Shown in pieces: positions 49,044 through 63,930 of a stretch of 64,000 bases of DNA. Position 1 is the stretch's first letter; each line of letters begins with the position of its first letter. Source of the stretch: Limanda limanda (taxonomy: Eukaryota; Chordata; Actinopteri; Pleuronectiformes; Pleuronectidae); the NCBI RefSeq assembly GCF_963576545.1, contig NC_083646.1, forward strand, positions 9,515,491-9,579,490, written 5' to 3'. The notes under the pieces are model-generated. The model did no database searches and had not been told where the DNA came from. It saw only the letters and a program-made list of their open reading frames with translations. Both the position numbers and the translations under genes were made by a program.

Positions 49044-52000
49044 TTATGAAGTGTGCACGGCGATTTTTCCTTGAACCAGAGTCATAGGTTCACTATGGAG
49101 CCCTGGGCCAAAAATGGGAAACATCTCCTCTTTAAAAGCGTGTGTAAAACTGATGATATGCTGCTGAGTTTCCCCATCCCAAAATGACACATCTCCCTTA
49201 TCTATGTTTAGCTTGATGCGAATCCTCTTTGGACTCTGCTGCAGCTGCAGCTCTGTACGCTCGGTTGCGAGGGCCCTGTACACCCCTTTGCTGAGGCCTA
49301 TGGACCACACACCGCGGCTCGTAGACACAGTGAACTTCTTTTTGCGGACCACCGACTTTTGGCATACTCCCACAATCCATCTAGGGCTGTCCCCGACAAC
49401 AACATCCCATCTGTGTTTCCCGGAGGTGTAACCTTCAGCTCCAAGGACAAAGATACAGGGGTCGAAGCGCTCCGGGTTGTCCGGGACAGTCAGCCGCTCT
49501 GAGCTTTCCTTCACGCTGGTCATGTCATCGCTCACCGACAGCCATGGAGAAGCTGTGTTTGGGTTCAGCACCACTGGATCTGCACACACACAAAGACATG
49601 CAGTATTAGTCATATTGCCTCTTTGAGTCCAACACAAGCAGCTTATTACACGCCTAAAAACTCTTCCTTGTTACTCAACATTACATATTCAAAAGATTTT
49701 CCTTACAAATTCCCCTGATGGCCTTAAAAGAGCTTAGATGCAGATACGCTTTCCGTCCTCATTTAGGGAATATGCTATAACCTTGCCTTTGCCCCCTGTC
49801 TCCCCCATCTGCACTCACCTCCAGTGCACATGTAAAGAACTAACAACCCCACCCGAATGTTCACAGGATTGGTTTATTGGCTTTTTTTTAATCATTTTTC
49901 ATACTATCAACTGTTAACTGCAGTGTTGTAGCACAGTAACACATACGCAAAGGCGATGAGAATACCGCAGGTCACTCAGAGAAATGTACTCACAGTGGTT
50001 GACATGGGTTTGCATAGCCTTCCAGATTTTGAAGCTCAAATCACCGACATGATTGCCCATGTTCAAAAGAGAGTCATCAGGGATGCAAGGGTCTTTATGA
50101 GGCCAATGGGCTCTAGAACAATATGTGAAGTTAACAGGAGACATTTGTAAGTTGACAAAAAGCAGTGGAAACCTGGATAAAGCACAGTGTATTTGATTGC
50201 AACAGTGGGTTTTGCAGGTACTTACTTTTTCTTCAACTTCTTGAAATTCTAAAACACAAAAAAGAGAGTGACTGAGATAAGTAACATGATTTTTAAATCT
50301 CTGTAAAAACATGACAAGATCACAGCCAAAACAAAAGTCTCATGACAATGGAGTCTTTTACCTGCAGGAGTTTAAGATCCTCGTTGCCCATTTCCGTCTT
50401 CAAAGTATCGATGAGCTTTTTCAGAGCGACGACTTCGTGGTCTGTCTTGTCAACCATCTCCTTTATGGCAGCAATCTTCTCCTCCTCCTCAGTAACGAGG
50501 GCTTGAAGACGCCGGGCTTCCTCCGTACGAAGTGCTTCGTAGATTCTCTCAAACTCATCCTTGATGTGGGTCTCCGCCTGCCCAGCTTGATACTGCATTA
50601 AGCCAGAGGAGAGGGTTCACATGAATAACTGTGCAGTTGATTTGTAATGTCTAAGTCATTGATAACTCGTTTTCGTCCTAGATTTCAGGTACAGAGCAGT
50701 TATGGTGGAGTTTCAAGACTTTGCATTGATTTACATTCATTGTGGACGGCCTAATCAAAACTTCATCCCTAATCTTAACCATGACCAATTCATGCCAAAC
50801 CCTAACCTAACTACAATCCACTTATCTCTCCACACCTTAACCAGGCCCTCAGTAATGTTTCATCTTGTTTAGTATTTTAAGCATTTTACTTTTGCTACCT
50901 AACTCTGTCTTTTTAATGGGGATTCCTTCTCACACGATTGTTCTTGTAGAACCTGTGTAACAATACAGACCCTGAATCTTATGATGCCAACACCATCAGA
51001 CATAACAGAAACTTTACCTTGATGTGCTCCACTGTGTTGTTGAGAAGAAGTTTCATCTTCTTGTGTGAATCCACCTTCTTTTCAAAGATGTCCACTCTGA
51101 AACTGAGCTCATTCTGTGGGAGTCGGACAGCAGAGTGTGAATAAACCAAAGGGAAAGAGCAGTAAGATTATTTCAGGGTAGTAACTAGTGTTGTGCATTT
51201 TTCGGTGAAATTTCCCATTATTGTATTAGGATTAAAAGACAAAAAGCTAAATATTACATTAGAACATGTGTAAAGCGAGATATCAGGGAATATGCATCAT
51301 CCTCTAATGAACTACTGTAAGAAACAGGTCTAAAGAATATCATTTTAGTTTGCTGCCAATCTGATGCTCCACAGCCCTGGTCTAAACCTCAGGGTTCATA
51401 CACAATTTGACCAATGGATTTCCATGACTTTTCCTTGACTTTTCAATAACTTTAAACCAAATTTCAATGACCAAACATTTTGTGAAATCTCGTTTACATG
51501 AAAAAGTTTAGTATTTAGTATTTAAGATAACAATGAGAAGCATACAGTATACCAAAATGACAGAAATGAATGAGACAAAAATAGTTTGATTGAGGTCTTT
51601 GTCTGTTGTAACCAATGGCATGTACTTTTCCATTTGTAGCGAAGCATGGTTAAATCTGCCCTTCCCTGGCATAGTGCAGCATCCCGCCTGCTACCCCACC
51701 GAACTTTTCAATTAGTATGAGAGCGTGTGCATGCTTATATTTTGAGCGTATTTCTTTTAAAAGCCTATGAATTATTTAAAACTCAGCGTAAATGAACGAC
51801 ATGAAAATATAAATATAACACATTTCCATGACTTCTCCAAAACTTTTGGGATTTCATTTTTTTCAAGCACTTTTCCAGACCAAACTTCAAATTAAAAAAG
51901 AAAGTTGGAGTTGTGTCTATATCTGTTCTAATTTCTCACTAATTTCTCACTAATTGCTGACTTCAATGCTGCTTTCCCCTCTAACTTTATAATATTGTAT

Positions 52001-53290
52001 TTTACAATTAAATGTAGATAGCCTGTTATATATTTGAAGACCAATGTCATCTGTATGAATATGAGAATGAAAGAACAAGGAAATGTTTGGACATTCTAAA
52101 GTGGTACATAGCTGTTAATATTGAGGTGATATAATATATAGTAATTGTTGATTTTCAATCATGAATACTGACGTCTGTAAATACACACTTAAATATATTT
52201 CCCATATTATAACACTCATTCTTGCCAGAAGTGCCTTTTGAGTACTTAATGCCAGTGGTGTATAAAGTACTTTAAAGACATACTTGAGTATAAGTACAGA
52301 TATCTTACCTGAAAGTGACTTTGGTAAAAGTAGAAGTCACCCGTCAGAAAATGACTTGAGTAAAAGTATTAGAGTAGCTCATATTAAAAGTACTTAAGTA
52401 TCAAAAGTATCTGGTGTTGAAATGAAGCAAAAGTACCAAAATTAAAAATGCAAAGTGCTTTTTATAGTAGGTCTATACAGACACAAAACAACCCAAAAGG
52501 TTTCTCCTCAATATCTATCTCAACTGACTGAAAAATTATAACATCAATATGAATATAATGTATAATTTTACAAATTTTGAACCCTAGATGAGAGAGAGTG
52601 AGAGAGAGAGCTGCGCCAACCTCCGCTGCTCAAGTAACGAGCCAGTTTGAGAATGTAAGAAGTAAAAAGTACAGATATTTTTGTTCAAATGTAACGAGTA
52701 AAAGTAAAAAGTCGTCAGGAAAAGAAGTACTCAAGTGAAGTACAGATATGTGAAAAATCTACTTAAGTAGATTTTGCTTAATGCTTTTTGTACTAATTAA
52801 TTAATTTTACAATTCCATGACTTTCCCAGGTTTTTCATGACCGTAAGAACCCTGAACCAGCAGGGGGCGCTGTACCAACCTTACACAGCGGAGCTCCGTC
52901 TCTCATCGGCAGCAGCCTGTGCGTGTTGTGCTGGGAGTAGCAGCCCACACACACCGGCTCCTCGTCCTTCTCGCAGTACAGCTCCAGCGGCTTCAGGTGG
53001 ATCCGGCAGATATTCTCCCCGGGCCGCTGCTGGCTCCGCAGCCAGTCGGCCTCCCGCTTGAAGACCTCGCAGGCGTCGCTGAGCACCCGGTTGGAGATGG
53101 CCTGTCCCTCCGTCAGCTTCTCGCGGCACATCGGACAACCACGTTTCCCCTGCAGACAGCCGAGCAGACACTTCCTGCAGAGGCTGTGGGTGCAGGGCAG
53201 GAGGACCGGGTCCTGGAAGATGTCCATGCACACTGGGCAGGTCAGCTCCTGCTTCATGGGTAAAGGCTCCTCGTCCTCGTCCTCGTCCAT
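49044..53290 (-). CDS. TRIM-family E3 ubiquitin ligase (RING, B-box, coiled coil, PRY-SPRY; 471 aa)
   Basis: Six coding exons: 52880-53290, 51018-51113, 50362-50592, 50226-50248, 49994-50112, 49044-49579. The sizes 96, 231 and 23 nt for exons 2-4 are the classic class-IV TRIM pattern, and the total of 1416 nt is in frame. Residues 18-55 form a RING (CPVCMDIF...CPMC), residues 95-124 a B-box 2 (CRIHLKPLELYC...H), about 138-250 a coiled coil, and about 294-471 a PRY-SPRY domain (VVLNPNTASPWLSVSDD, GKHRWDVVVGDSPRWIVGVC). It resembles the TRIM35/nuclear factor 7-like proteins expanded in fish, but I do not assign a symbol. Likely role: ubiquitin ligase, possibly in innate immunity; substrate unknown. 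The start is the first ATG (53288-53290). Donor 1 (AAG|GTTGGT) is weak but is the only one that keeps the frame. Intron 1 is full of transposon remains. Confidence 0.92.
51390..52854 (-). mobile_element. Outer hAT-like non-autonomous element in TRIM intron 1
   Basis: Ends are inverted: CAGGGTTCATAC at 51,390 and GTAAGAACCCTG ending at 52,854. Just inside each end are TTTCCATGACTTTTCC-type words, as in a very common teleost non-autonomous element. I see no clear 8-base target duplication, so the flanks may have decayed. Another element (52,253-52,776) is nested within. The right end stops 26 nt from the exon 1 donor. Confidence 0.6.
52253..52776 (+). mobile_element. Inner hAT-like element with 8-bp target-site duplication
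   Basis: Flanked on both sides by CTTAATGC (52,245-52,252 and 52,777-52,784), an exact 8-base duplication as made by hAT transposases. It begins CAGTGGTGTATAAAGTACTT and is full of AGTAAAAGTACTTAAGTA-type words that recur in fish genomes. It codes for nothing, so it is non-autonomous. Confidence 0.7.
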
Positions 53291-53529
53291 TCTGCTCGTC
53301 CTCGACACTTTTTACTTTCGGTTTTGAGAACTGAGTCAGAACTACTCGGTGTGACACGTAGAAGCTTCGCTGGTTTGTTGATCTCACCAAAGAGGAATAC
53401 AAAGTAGTTCCGGGTCCAGCAGAACGCTCACGAACCACACGGGTCTTTTTGTAAACACTGCTGTCACAGCGCCGAACTTCGAGGCTCCCTTTTCCGGGTT
53501 CTGCAAACCTGTGGTGGGGTCAAATAACA

Positions 53530-55500
53530 GCGCCCTCTATTGGAAGTGGAAGGTCACAAAAGAAATGATAATGGACAGTTGAGCAGATGTTTTCCTGCAT
53601 CTGTCAGAGACACACACACTTTCTGTTAAAATGAGATATATAGATACAGATAGTGGGATTTGTGAATATGGGCTATACAAATAAAATGTGTTTGAATGAG
53701 TGAGAAAGACTATCAATCCAACATATATAGACATTTTATTTTCCTCTAAATAACATTGACTAACTCCCCATATACTACAATACTGTGGCACATACACACA
53801 TATCAGTAATTGATCTGATGATTAATAATAATAATAACAATAAACTTTATTTATATAGCACCTTTCAAGACACGGTTACAAGGTGCCTTACAAGACAAAA
53901 GGGCAAATAACAGGAAACAGTTAAAAAGCAAACCATAAGAAACAATCAATAGAGCACAGATATAGAAATAAAAATGTTACAGATAAGAAAAAGAGTAAAG
54001 ACAAGACAAATTATAAGATTATGAAATGATTAAAATAGATGGTAAGATGCGAACTTGGAGCCTTAGGTTCTCTGGGTATATGAGACCGTGCCAGCTTGTT
54101 TTCCTGCTTGTAGCTGATAACACTGCAGTTGCTGTATCATTACGCTGCAGCATGAGGGACTGAAGGCAACTCTCTGACTTCAAGAGCAAGGTTTTGAGTT
54201 TTTATAATTTTTTTTGTTATATAGCAATTTTATCTGCATACTGCCTAATCGAAAAGTAGACATACGCCCTCCAAACTAGTCTAGCCTTGGTTAACCTGGT
54301 GGTCACCGACCTTCCTTGAGTGTTTGGACCCTGAACCACAGCACTCTCTGGTTGGTGGGTCAGCAGTGGGGACCAGCTCACTGCCCTTCTCCTCCTGCCC
54401 TCCAGCTCATCCCCTTCCTTGTAAACCAGAGCAGACAGGAGGCTCTTTCTGCAGCTCCCTCAAACTTCACACTGCCTTTTGTCTGGAGGAGAAGATAACA
54501 TATAAACCAGGGACATGGTGTGTGACATCTATTGCTACACTGTCAGGACCTTTTCAAATCCCCTTTGACATATTTTCAAATGTTTGTGTCAAATATTAAT
54601 TTAAACAGCACGGTCACAGAGGTCTTCTTATTCAAAGCACCACTCTGTTAACTTGTATGTCCAACAGATGGTGCTACTGCACCAATCGGAGTGTGATGAC
54701 ACTGCAGGTGAAGAGTAACACTGATAAACCACATTTAAGCAAACCGCAGTTTCTGGTGTTGTTGGATGTGTGCTAAATGTAAAGAATCTTTGATAAACAT
54801 TTATAACAGTTTTGCTGCTTTCCAAGTCCATTCCCATGTACTAAACACGTGATGCTACATTAAGTGTTTCAAACTCAGTTGCCCCGACACAGACCGAAAC
54901 TCTCACTTCCCCTCATTGTCCATGTGTTAAATTCGTTTTTATTTTTATTCCAGCTATTTTTTTCCTCCAACATTTTAACAGTGTATGAGGGACTCCAATA
55001 TGTTAGATGCTAAAGTTAAATTACAAATGAATCTGTTAAATGTATTCCTGTCAAGTGGACACTTTTTGTGTATCACTCACATCCAGAGTGAAAGAAGCAA
55101 CCTTTCAGTTGCACATCTCTTCCATGTGGGTGTTTACCTGTAAAATGACTGTTTTTGCTCATTAGTGTTTCTGCTTAACTGCACATGACATAATGCTAAA
55201 CATGTAAAGGGGAGAAATATTGTTTATAACAGCTACGGCTGCAAATGTTACGCAGGAAATCCACAGAGGGGCTGCGGGTTCTGCCTCTTTTTTTTTCTTT
55301 TTCTTTTGTATGTGTCTCTTGAAGGTTAACAGCCAATGGGGGAAGTTTTTAAGTCTTTAATTCTTCTCAAAAAAATAATGACGGTATTTTCCCAGAAACT
55401 ATTACGTAAAAAGAGAAAAATTACCTAAATTCAAGAAAACACAATAGAGAATTACTATGACTCATACAAAAAAGTCAGATAACACATAGACAGGGGCCTG
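53530..55500. other. Intergenic with one dispersed repeat
   Basis: A repeat at about 53,824-54,000 (ATAATAACAATAAACTTTAT, TTATATAGCACCTTTCAAGA, GTGCCTTACAAGACAAAAGG) is related to the 3'-tail repeat at 23,725. The rest is AT-rich, with short open frames (for example 54,316-54,599) that carry no family motif. Confidence 0.5.
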
Positions 55501-55575
55501 TGCGTGACCATCACACATACAACCGCTGCAGCTCTGTTGCCTACTGGGTTGCTGCTCTTTGTGTCTCTATGATCA

Positions 55576-56265
<690 letters not shown>

Positions 56266-56651
56266 GTATGTGCCAAATGAGGATTTGTGGCTGAGTTACA
56301 TGCACTGATTGGCTGGTAAAACAAGCGGGAGTACACCTATAGTGGGCAACCAAAACAAATTAAACATTTCTACACAAAAATAAACAAACAGGCAACAATA
56401 ATATGAATATCTGTTCCACTGGCATCAAGCTTGTGTAAGGACCAAAACAGAAAGTGTGTTGGGAGCACACAGGGGCAACATAGAGAGCCCACAGGTGTGT
56501 AAGGTGCAGCTTTTGTTTGCTGGACATCACATTTCAGTTTGCCCCTTTGTTCCAGAATCCTTACAGTTTGACTGTGAGACCGGGGGTTTGACAAGCAGGG
56601 AAATGGGCACCAAAGCATGAGGGATCCAGAGGGATACACATTGAAGTAAAT

Positions 56652-58260
<1,609 letters not shown>

Positions 58261-60759
58261 GAATAAGTGCAACCAGGTTATTTAACCTTACAGCCGACCC
58301 AGCCTCACCAGACCCAGAGGGGGTCGTCACACCCCCCCCCCCCCCCCTCACACTTTCGTTGTTTGCCACAAACGCTAGAGAACAATGTTAAAACTCAACT
58401 GATGTTTTTAATAGACCCTCCACACTGAGCCACTTAGGGCCTTGGTATTTACTCCATAGGATGCCAAAAGGTTGAGTGCATGTGAAGCACTACATCTCCC
58501 ACCATCCCTGACACAAGGGAGACAATCGGGATGATCATGAGCAAGAGCAAAAAAGCCAGAATTACACCCGGTGTTTGTATCCCTCCGCCAACCAGGGCTC
58601 ATTCTTTTTTTCCATACTCCTATGAGGTCAACGTGACCTTTGACATGTGACCGCTGAAATATTTTTTCATAATATTAAGACATTTCCTAGAGGCAGGCTT
58701 GAGATTTCATGTTCAAGAGGACAAGAGATGTTTTGTGAGGCTGGTAATTGGTGATTTGAACCCTATCCTCTTTTTCTTTTATTCATTCAAAAGGCTTCTG
58801 ACAACCTAGACGTCCATATGGCCTCTGATGTGCTCAGGTTTTGAAATCAGTGGCCTCTTTGTGGTAATCCTTACCACTTCCAGTCAAAAAAAACAAACAG
58901 AAGTGCATTAGGAAGGAATAATCTCTGCGTGTGCTCAAACAACTGTGAAAGCATCCTTATCTCAAGGTGTTTAGATATTTTATCATCATGAAAAATCCTC
59001 CGAAAATCATTTTGTGCTACTAATTGCAAATGGCTGCATAAAAATGATATGACAACTTAGCAACGTGACAACCAGACCTGTACATCCTTTACAGGAATCA
59101 AAACTAGCTGGTGGAAATTTCGGTTCCTCTAGTAACATATTGCCATGGTTTCAGTTGAACTTAAAAAAACATGGAAAACATGATCTTGATCTAACACACC
59201 GTCTGAAAAACATACAGACTTTAAATTTGTCGTTCTTTATTAAGATTCTTATCTAGAAGATTCAAGGCAGATAGTTTTTCCTGTTTAGGGCTGTGAAGCA
59301 TGAAAGGCTGAAAATCTCAGAAAAATCTCAAGAGCACACATTTGCTTTAAATTCTTCAGCTGTTTGAATACTAATTAAAAAAAATACTAATTAAATGAGA
59401 CGCAACATAGCTTCCGTATCCGAGGCTACTGGGATCGATATTTCCTATCCTCCCTCCTTTACTCTTTCAATTCATGAAAAATCCTTCTCAAAATGACTGC
59501 AAACTGAAAGTCATGGCGTTTTAAGGTTTCAGTTTTGAGTCCAACACAAAACTCAGGTACGACCACTGCTCCTCAGGGTTAGTGTTATCTCATTTGTGTT
59601 CGAGAATGTTGCTCTCGGGTTCTGGGTTAAAAAGCCTCCAACCTTTGGCATTTGTGCTGAGATGTTGGCACTTCCACAACCTACACACCGCAAATATTAG
59701 AGCCGTAAAGGTGTGAAAACAACAGGAAGGTAGATGCTGTCATCTCAGAACTGTGCTGTGCAGGTGTTGTGTTTGCATACTGGTCCGCCTGTGCGCACAC
59801 ACAATGAACAATTCTGAGAAATAAAGGGTGATAAAATCTTGAGGTTGTGGAGAAGGAAACTGCAAGTCTAATTGCAGCTCAAATGATTTAGAGAGATTTA
59901 CAACTGATAACTACATAAATACCACAGAGAGGAACAAACTGACACGGTTGTTGATATGAAACAAAAGCTTTACATTCATAAATCAGTAAATCTGGGTTGT
60001 TCCTGCCATCAGATCATAAATATGATAGAAACTAATTTCCCTGTTCAGTCGATCAGTATTACTGTTTTACAGTTTGTATTGTTACAGGTGAAGTTACAGG
60101 ATCATTGGTTGAATTTCTTCTGTTATTTGTCTCAAGTTAAGCCTTTTGAACCTTTTTAATTTTTCTATGGCATGATTGCTGTATGTTTGTAGAATGATTA
60201 CTGAGATGAGAATCCTCACCTTCTTACACTGAGGCAACAGTGCGACACTGCTCTGCGAAACAGAACTCAGCTACAAGCATTGACCTAAACTCACACATCT
60301 GTTTTCTCTTCAGTAGTTTATCAGAACTAATGCTGCTCATCAGTTTCTTAGTAAAGTGTGTGTGGCTTCCCTCACACGTTTGACACTGTTTTTTTAAAAA
60401 ACATATTCTTATGTTGATGCAAGATAAAGCATTTAAGATGCAATTCATGAAAAAGCCATATTATCTCTTTAGTATCTTTATAGCCAGTTCTCTTGTTAGT
60501 TGTTTTTACATTGTTTTATTATACATTATAAATTATATATCATATTGTGATGCACATTTTTTACTACCTATTTATTTGATATCTTTACATTTAGTTTGTT
60601 ATATATAAAGATAAAGTGCAAAGTAAATTTTAAATATTCAGACATAGGTCTGAATTACAAAAACACAAATGGCTGCATTTTTTGCTTCAAAGAAAGTAGT
60701 CATGTAGTTTGAGGCAGTGGGGGTGGGGGGGGGGTAGTGCGGGGGCGTGCTTCCTCTGT
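58261..60759. other. Intergenic, upstream of cxcr3
   Basis: A poly-C run (58,332-58,347) and a dispersed-repeat fragment near 58,575-58,650 (CCCTCCGCCAACCAGGGCTC, then GAGGTCAACGTGACCTTTGA) are seen. The rest is AT-rich with no recognised gene. Confidence 0.5.
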
Positions 60760-60845
60760 GTGGCCCTACAGATATCACCATAGCCAACGCTGGTTCATAT
60801 AGAGCTCAGAACAGCATTGTGCACCTGCTCACTCTGGAAAATACA
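60760..60845 (+). promoter_or_regulatory. cxcr3: cxcr3 promoter and 5' leader (tentative)
   Basis: An AT-rich word (TCATATAG, about 60796-60803) lies about 45 nt before the start codon, and could be a weak TATA-type element just upstream of a short leader. A C/G-rich stretch with poly-G (60721-60745) precedes it. No transcription data are available, so the start site is not fixed. Confidence 0.3.
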
Positions 60846-63534
60846 ATGGCAGAGGAGGATTACGATTTGGTAATTCATAGCTTTATTTATTTTCCTATTT
60901 ATTAGATAATCTATTTAATATGTGTAACCAGGATGTAGATGAATGAAATGAAGATTTAAATTAATATACATTTATGATATCGTATATTCTCTTATAGTAT
61001 ATTATTTAAGGAATCCAATTCACAGCTCTCATCTGTTTTGCATGAATTTGTGATCTCTGCCTTATTCTCTAACTACTGATGAACATGAATTGAATTTTCG
61101 GAGTAACACACCTGTATTTCGTTATATTTCATTTTGTTCATTTCATATTGTTCACAATTTTTTTCCGCTTGCTCTCACACTTGTTACTCACAGTGACAGG
61201 CCACAGCGTGCGAACACTGTGATGTGGTTTGTAGATCGGCAGTGACATTTCTCTCCCATTCAAACTTGCAGCACTTTGTGAAGGATGTGACAGAACAACA
61301 GAGGTTGTTGTCCAACCATTGACTCTTACAAAATTATACAGATGTTAATGTTGTTGTGACTCATATTTTAGTCGCCTGCTAAATCCAGCTGTTAAATGTG
61401 GCTTTTACACACTTCCTCTCGGACATGTGCATCAATTTCTCTTCCCCCTTCTGCCAGCACAGAGCTAATTTAAACAGGATGACTGCTGAGGGTCATAATA
61501 TTTTTCCCTATTACCAGGTAACAGAAGTTATTTTAATCATTATACTATCACTCCTTAAGAAACTCTGTATACATGTAGTTTATATAATCTACTAGCAGAC
61601 TTACTGTGATGTATTTCCTTTGTATTCTCCTGAAAGGTCATACGCATACAACCTGTTCAGAATATACAGCCTAATATTTAAGATTTACATATTTTATTAT
61701 CTAAAATGAGGATCTCACAACAAATCAATTAAATTAATGTTATGCATTGTTGGTCAAATAAAGAAATATATTTAACATTTGAGAATCATTTACATTTTTT
61801 TAAACAAAAAAAAAGTGAAAAAGAAAATGTATTAAAAAAGAAAAAAACAATAAGTTAAATAATACTAATAAATCCAAGGTGGAAATCTTACATACAATAA
61901 CATACAAAACCGATATGCTTGATAGTATTTAAGGAATACTGCTGTGAGACTTAATCATCTTTAGCATATGTATCTGACAGATAGATAGACAGACAGACAG
62001 ACAGACAACACCACCATGTGGTTTAAACAGGCTTAACAACTCTCAAGCTCCAACCAAACAAATATCTTCTTTTTCTGCAGCAATTATATGGTGGCCCTAT
62101 AGCACTGGACGGAGAATATTACGATATTTTCCTCAACTACTCCAACGACAATAACAGCTGTTGCGAGGGGGGTGACGTGTGCGACCTGAACGAGGGCAGG
62201 AACTTCGAGGCAGTGTTCATCCCAGTTCTGTACTCTGTGGCGTTTGTTGTGGGCATCCTGGGAAATGGAGTGCTGCTGGGAGTTCTGGCTCAGAGCAGGA
62301 GGACCTGGAGTGTGACAGACACCTTCATCCTCCACCTGGGTGTGGCTGACGTCCTGCTGCTGGTGACGCTGCCCCTCTGGGTCGTGGAGGCCGCTCAACC
62401 TGCTGGCTGGACCTTTGGTACTCCCCTCTGTAAGATCACTGGGGCTGTTTTCACGGTAAGAGATTTGCAACAGGAAAGATGCACTGAAACTACCTGCATT
62501 ACGGAAAAGCTTTAATTGTACAAATTGTAGTTTTCTCTACACTAGAATGGGCCCTTTAGATTTAAATAGTTTATATTTACATCCTCTCTACGGAGGCCGC
62601 CATGTTTTTTTACAGTAGCCCAAACTGGACAAACTAAACATCTTTTGAGATTTTATGATAACTGAAGGCTACCACATGTTCTCTTTCATGCTTGGAAGGG
62701 GAGGGTGAGGGGAAGTTCAGCTGCAACATGCAATCTAACCACTTGATGTCATTAAATTCTACACACATTGATCTTGGCTGATTTCGTTTCCCTCAGTTCA
62801 ACTTCTACTGTGGGATCTTTCTGCTGGCCTGCATCAGTATGGACCGCTACCTGTCCATCGTTCACGCCACACAGATGTACTCCCGTAGAAAGCCCTGGGT
62901 GGTTCATGCCAGCTGCTTTGCTGTGTGGAACTTCTCCTTGCTCCTCTCCATCCCTGACTGGATCTTCTTGGAGGCTGTTTATGATGACCGACGAAACAGA
63001 AAAGAGTGCATTCCCAACTACTACAAGTTTGACTCTGATTCAGTAGGCGACTGGCGACTGGCATCTCGCCTGCTCTACCACATGGTGGGCTTCCTGCTCC
63101 CCTCGGCGATCCTGATCTTCTGCTACTCCTGCATCCTGGCGCGGCTGCGTTCCGGCTCCCAGGGCATCCAAAAGCAGAAGGCCTTTAGGGTCATTGTAGC
63201 CGTGGTGGTGGTTTTCTTTGTCTGCTGGACGCCCTACAACATCACGCTCATGGTGGACACACTTCATTCCGCCAACAGAAGCGATACCTGCGGGGTCAGG
63301 ACGTCTCTGGAGAAAGCAAAGACCATCACCTCCTCCGTGGGTTACCTCCACTGCAGCCTCAATCCCATCCTGTACGCCTTTGTGGGCGTGAAGTTCCGGC
63401 GTCAGCTCCTGAACATCCTGAGGTCTCTGGGCTGCAAGATAAAGAAAAGCTCCAAATTCCAGTCTGTCGTCAGCAGCAGGAGAAGCTCTTTTTGGTCGGA
63501 GTCTGCCGACACCTCCAACTCCATCGCTATCTGA
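60846..63534 (+). CDS. cxcr3: CXCR3-type chemokine receptor (378 aa, three coding exons)
   Basis: Seven-helix class A GPCR. Exons: 60846-60869 (MAEEDYDL), 62081-62455, 62797-63534; all junctions are phase 0 with GT-AG borders. The N-terminus is acidic and tyrosine-rich (EEDYD, GEYYDIF), fit for sulfation and chemokine binding, with N-glycosylation sites (NYS, NNS). TM1 begins at AVFIPVLYSVAFVVGILGNG, and TM2 contains LGVADVLLLVTLPLW. The DRY motif is intact (SMDRYLSIVHATQMYS), as are CWTPYN in TM6 and NPILY in TM7. The tail is serine-rich (SSRRSSFWSESADTS) and closely matches the end of mammalian CXCR3. In the family it binds CXCL9/10/11-type interferon-induced chemokines, couples to Gi and drives migration of T cells and, in fish, macrophages. 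Fish have several cxcr3 paralogues; the intact DRY argues against the atypical DRY-less form, but I cannot say which paralogue this is. Confidence 0.94.
60870..62080 (+). other. cxcr3: cxcr3 intron 1
   Basis: Joins the 24-nt first coding exon to exon 2. It is AT-rich and holds a short GATA/GACA run (about 61,978-62,007) but no other recognised element. The donor is GTAATT and the acceptor TTTTTCTGCAG. Confidence 0.75.
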
Positions 63535-63930
63535 GTGGGAAAGGCACCCCCATCTACAGTCATTTTAAAAAACCTGTGGAGTTTACAGACTCTCTTCAAC
63601 GACACAGATGTGGGCGATCCAGCGTGTTCCTGTACGTTTCCTATGATGCTTTACATGTATAAGGCTGTGCTTCCTTTCAACTCTCTGTTGTTCATAGTGC
63701 ATTAACAGCTGAACATTAACCTCATGGCCGCCATGCTGCGACTCAAGGTGCTTTTTAGAACATTTCCCTTTCCTCATTACTACGCATCATTTTACTATTA
63801 GTCAGCATATTATGTTAAACTGTGGAGAGTATGAATACTGTTTTTTACTTGGATTTTATATCATATTTTTTACAGTATATTTTACCATGTTTTTGTACAC
63901 ACAATATTCAAATATAAAATAAAGATTTAT
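63535..63930 (+). terminator. cxcr3: cxcr3 3' UTR and poly(A) signal
   Basis: An AATAAA hexamer at 63918-63923 lies 384 nt past the stop codon, followed by a T-rich and then GT-containing stretch (about 63925-63950). This is a well-formed vertebrate poly(A) site. No other gene is visible between it and the window end. Confidence 0.7.

Noticed and set aside
54316..54599. Overlapping 60- and 91-codon plus-strand frames
   Set aside because: No family match, no splice context, and the two frames disagree.
62084..62470. 128-codon minus-strand frame over cxcr3 exon 2
   Set aside because: It is the antisense shadow of a real receptor exon.
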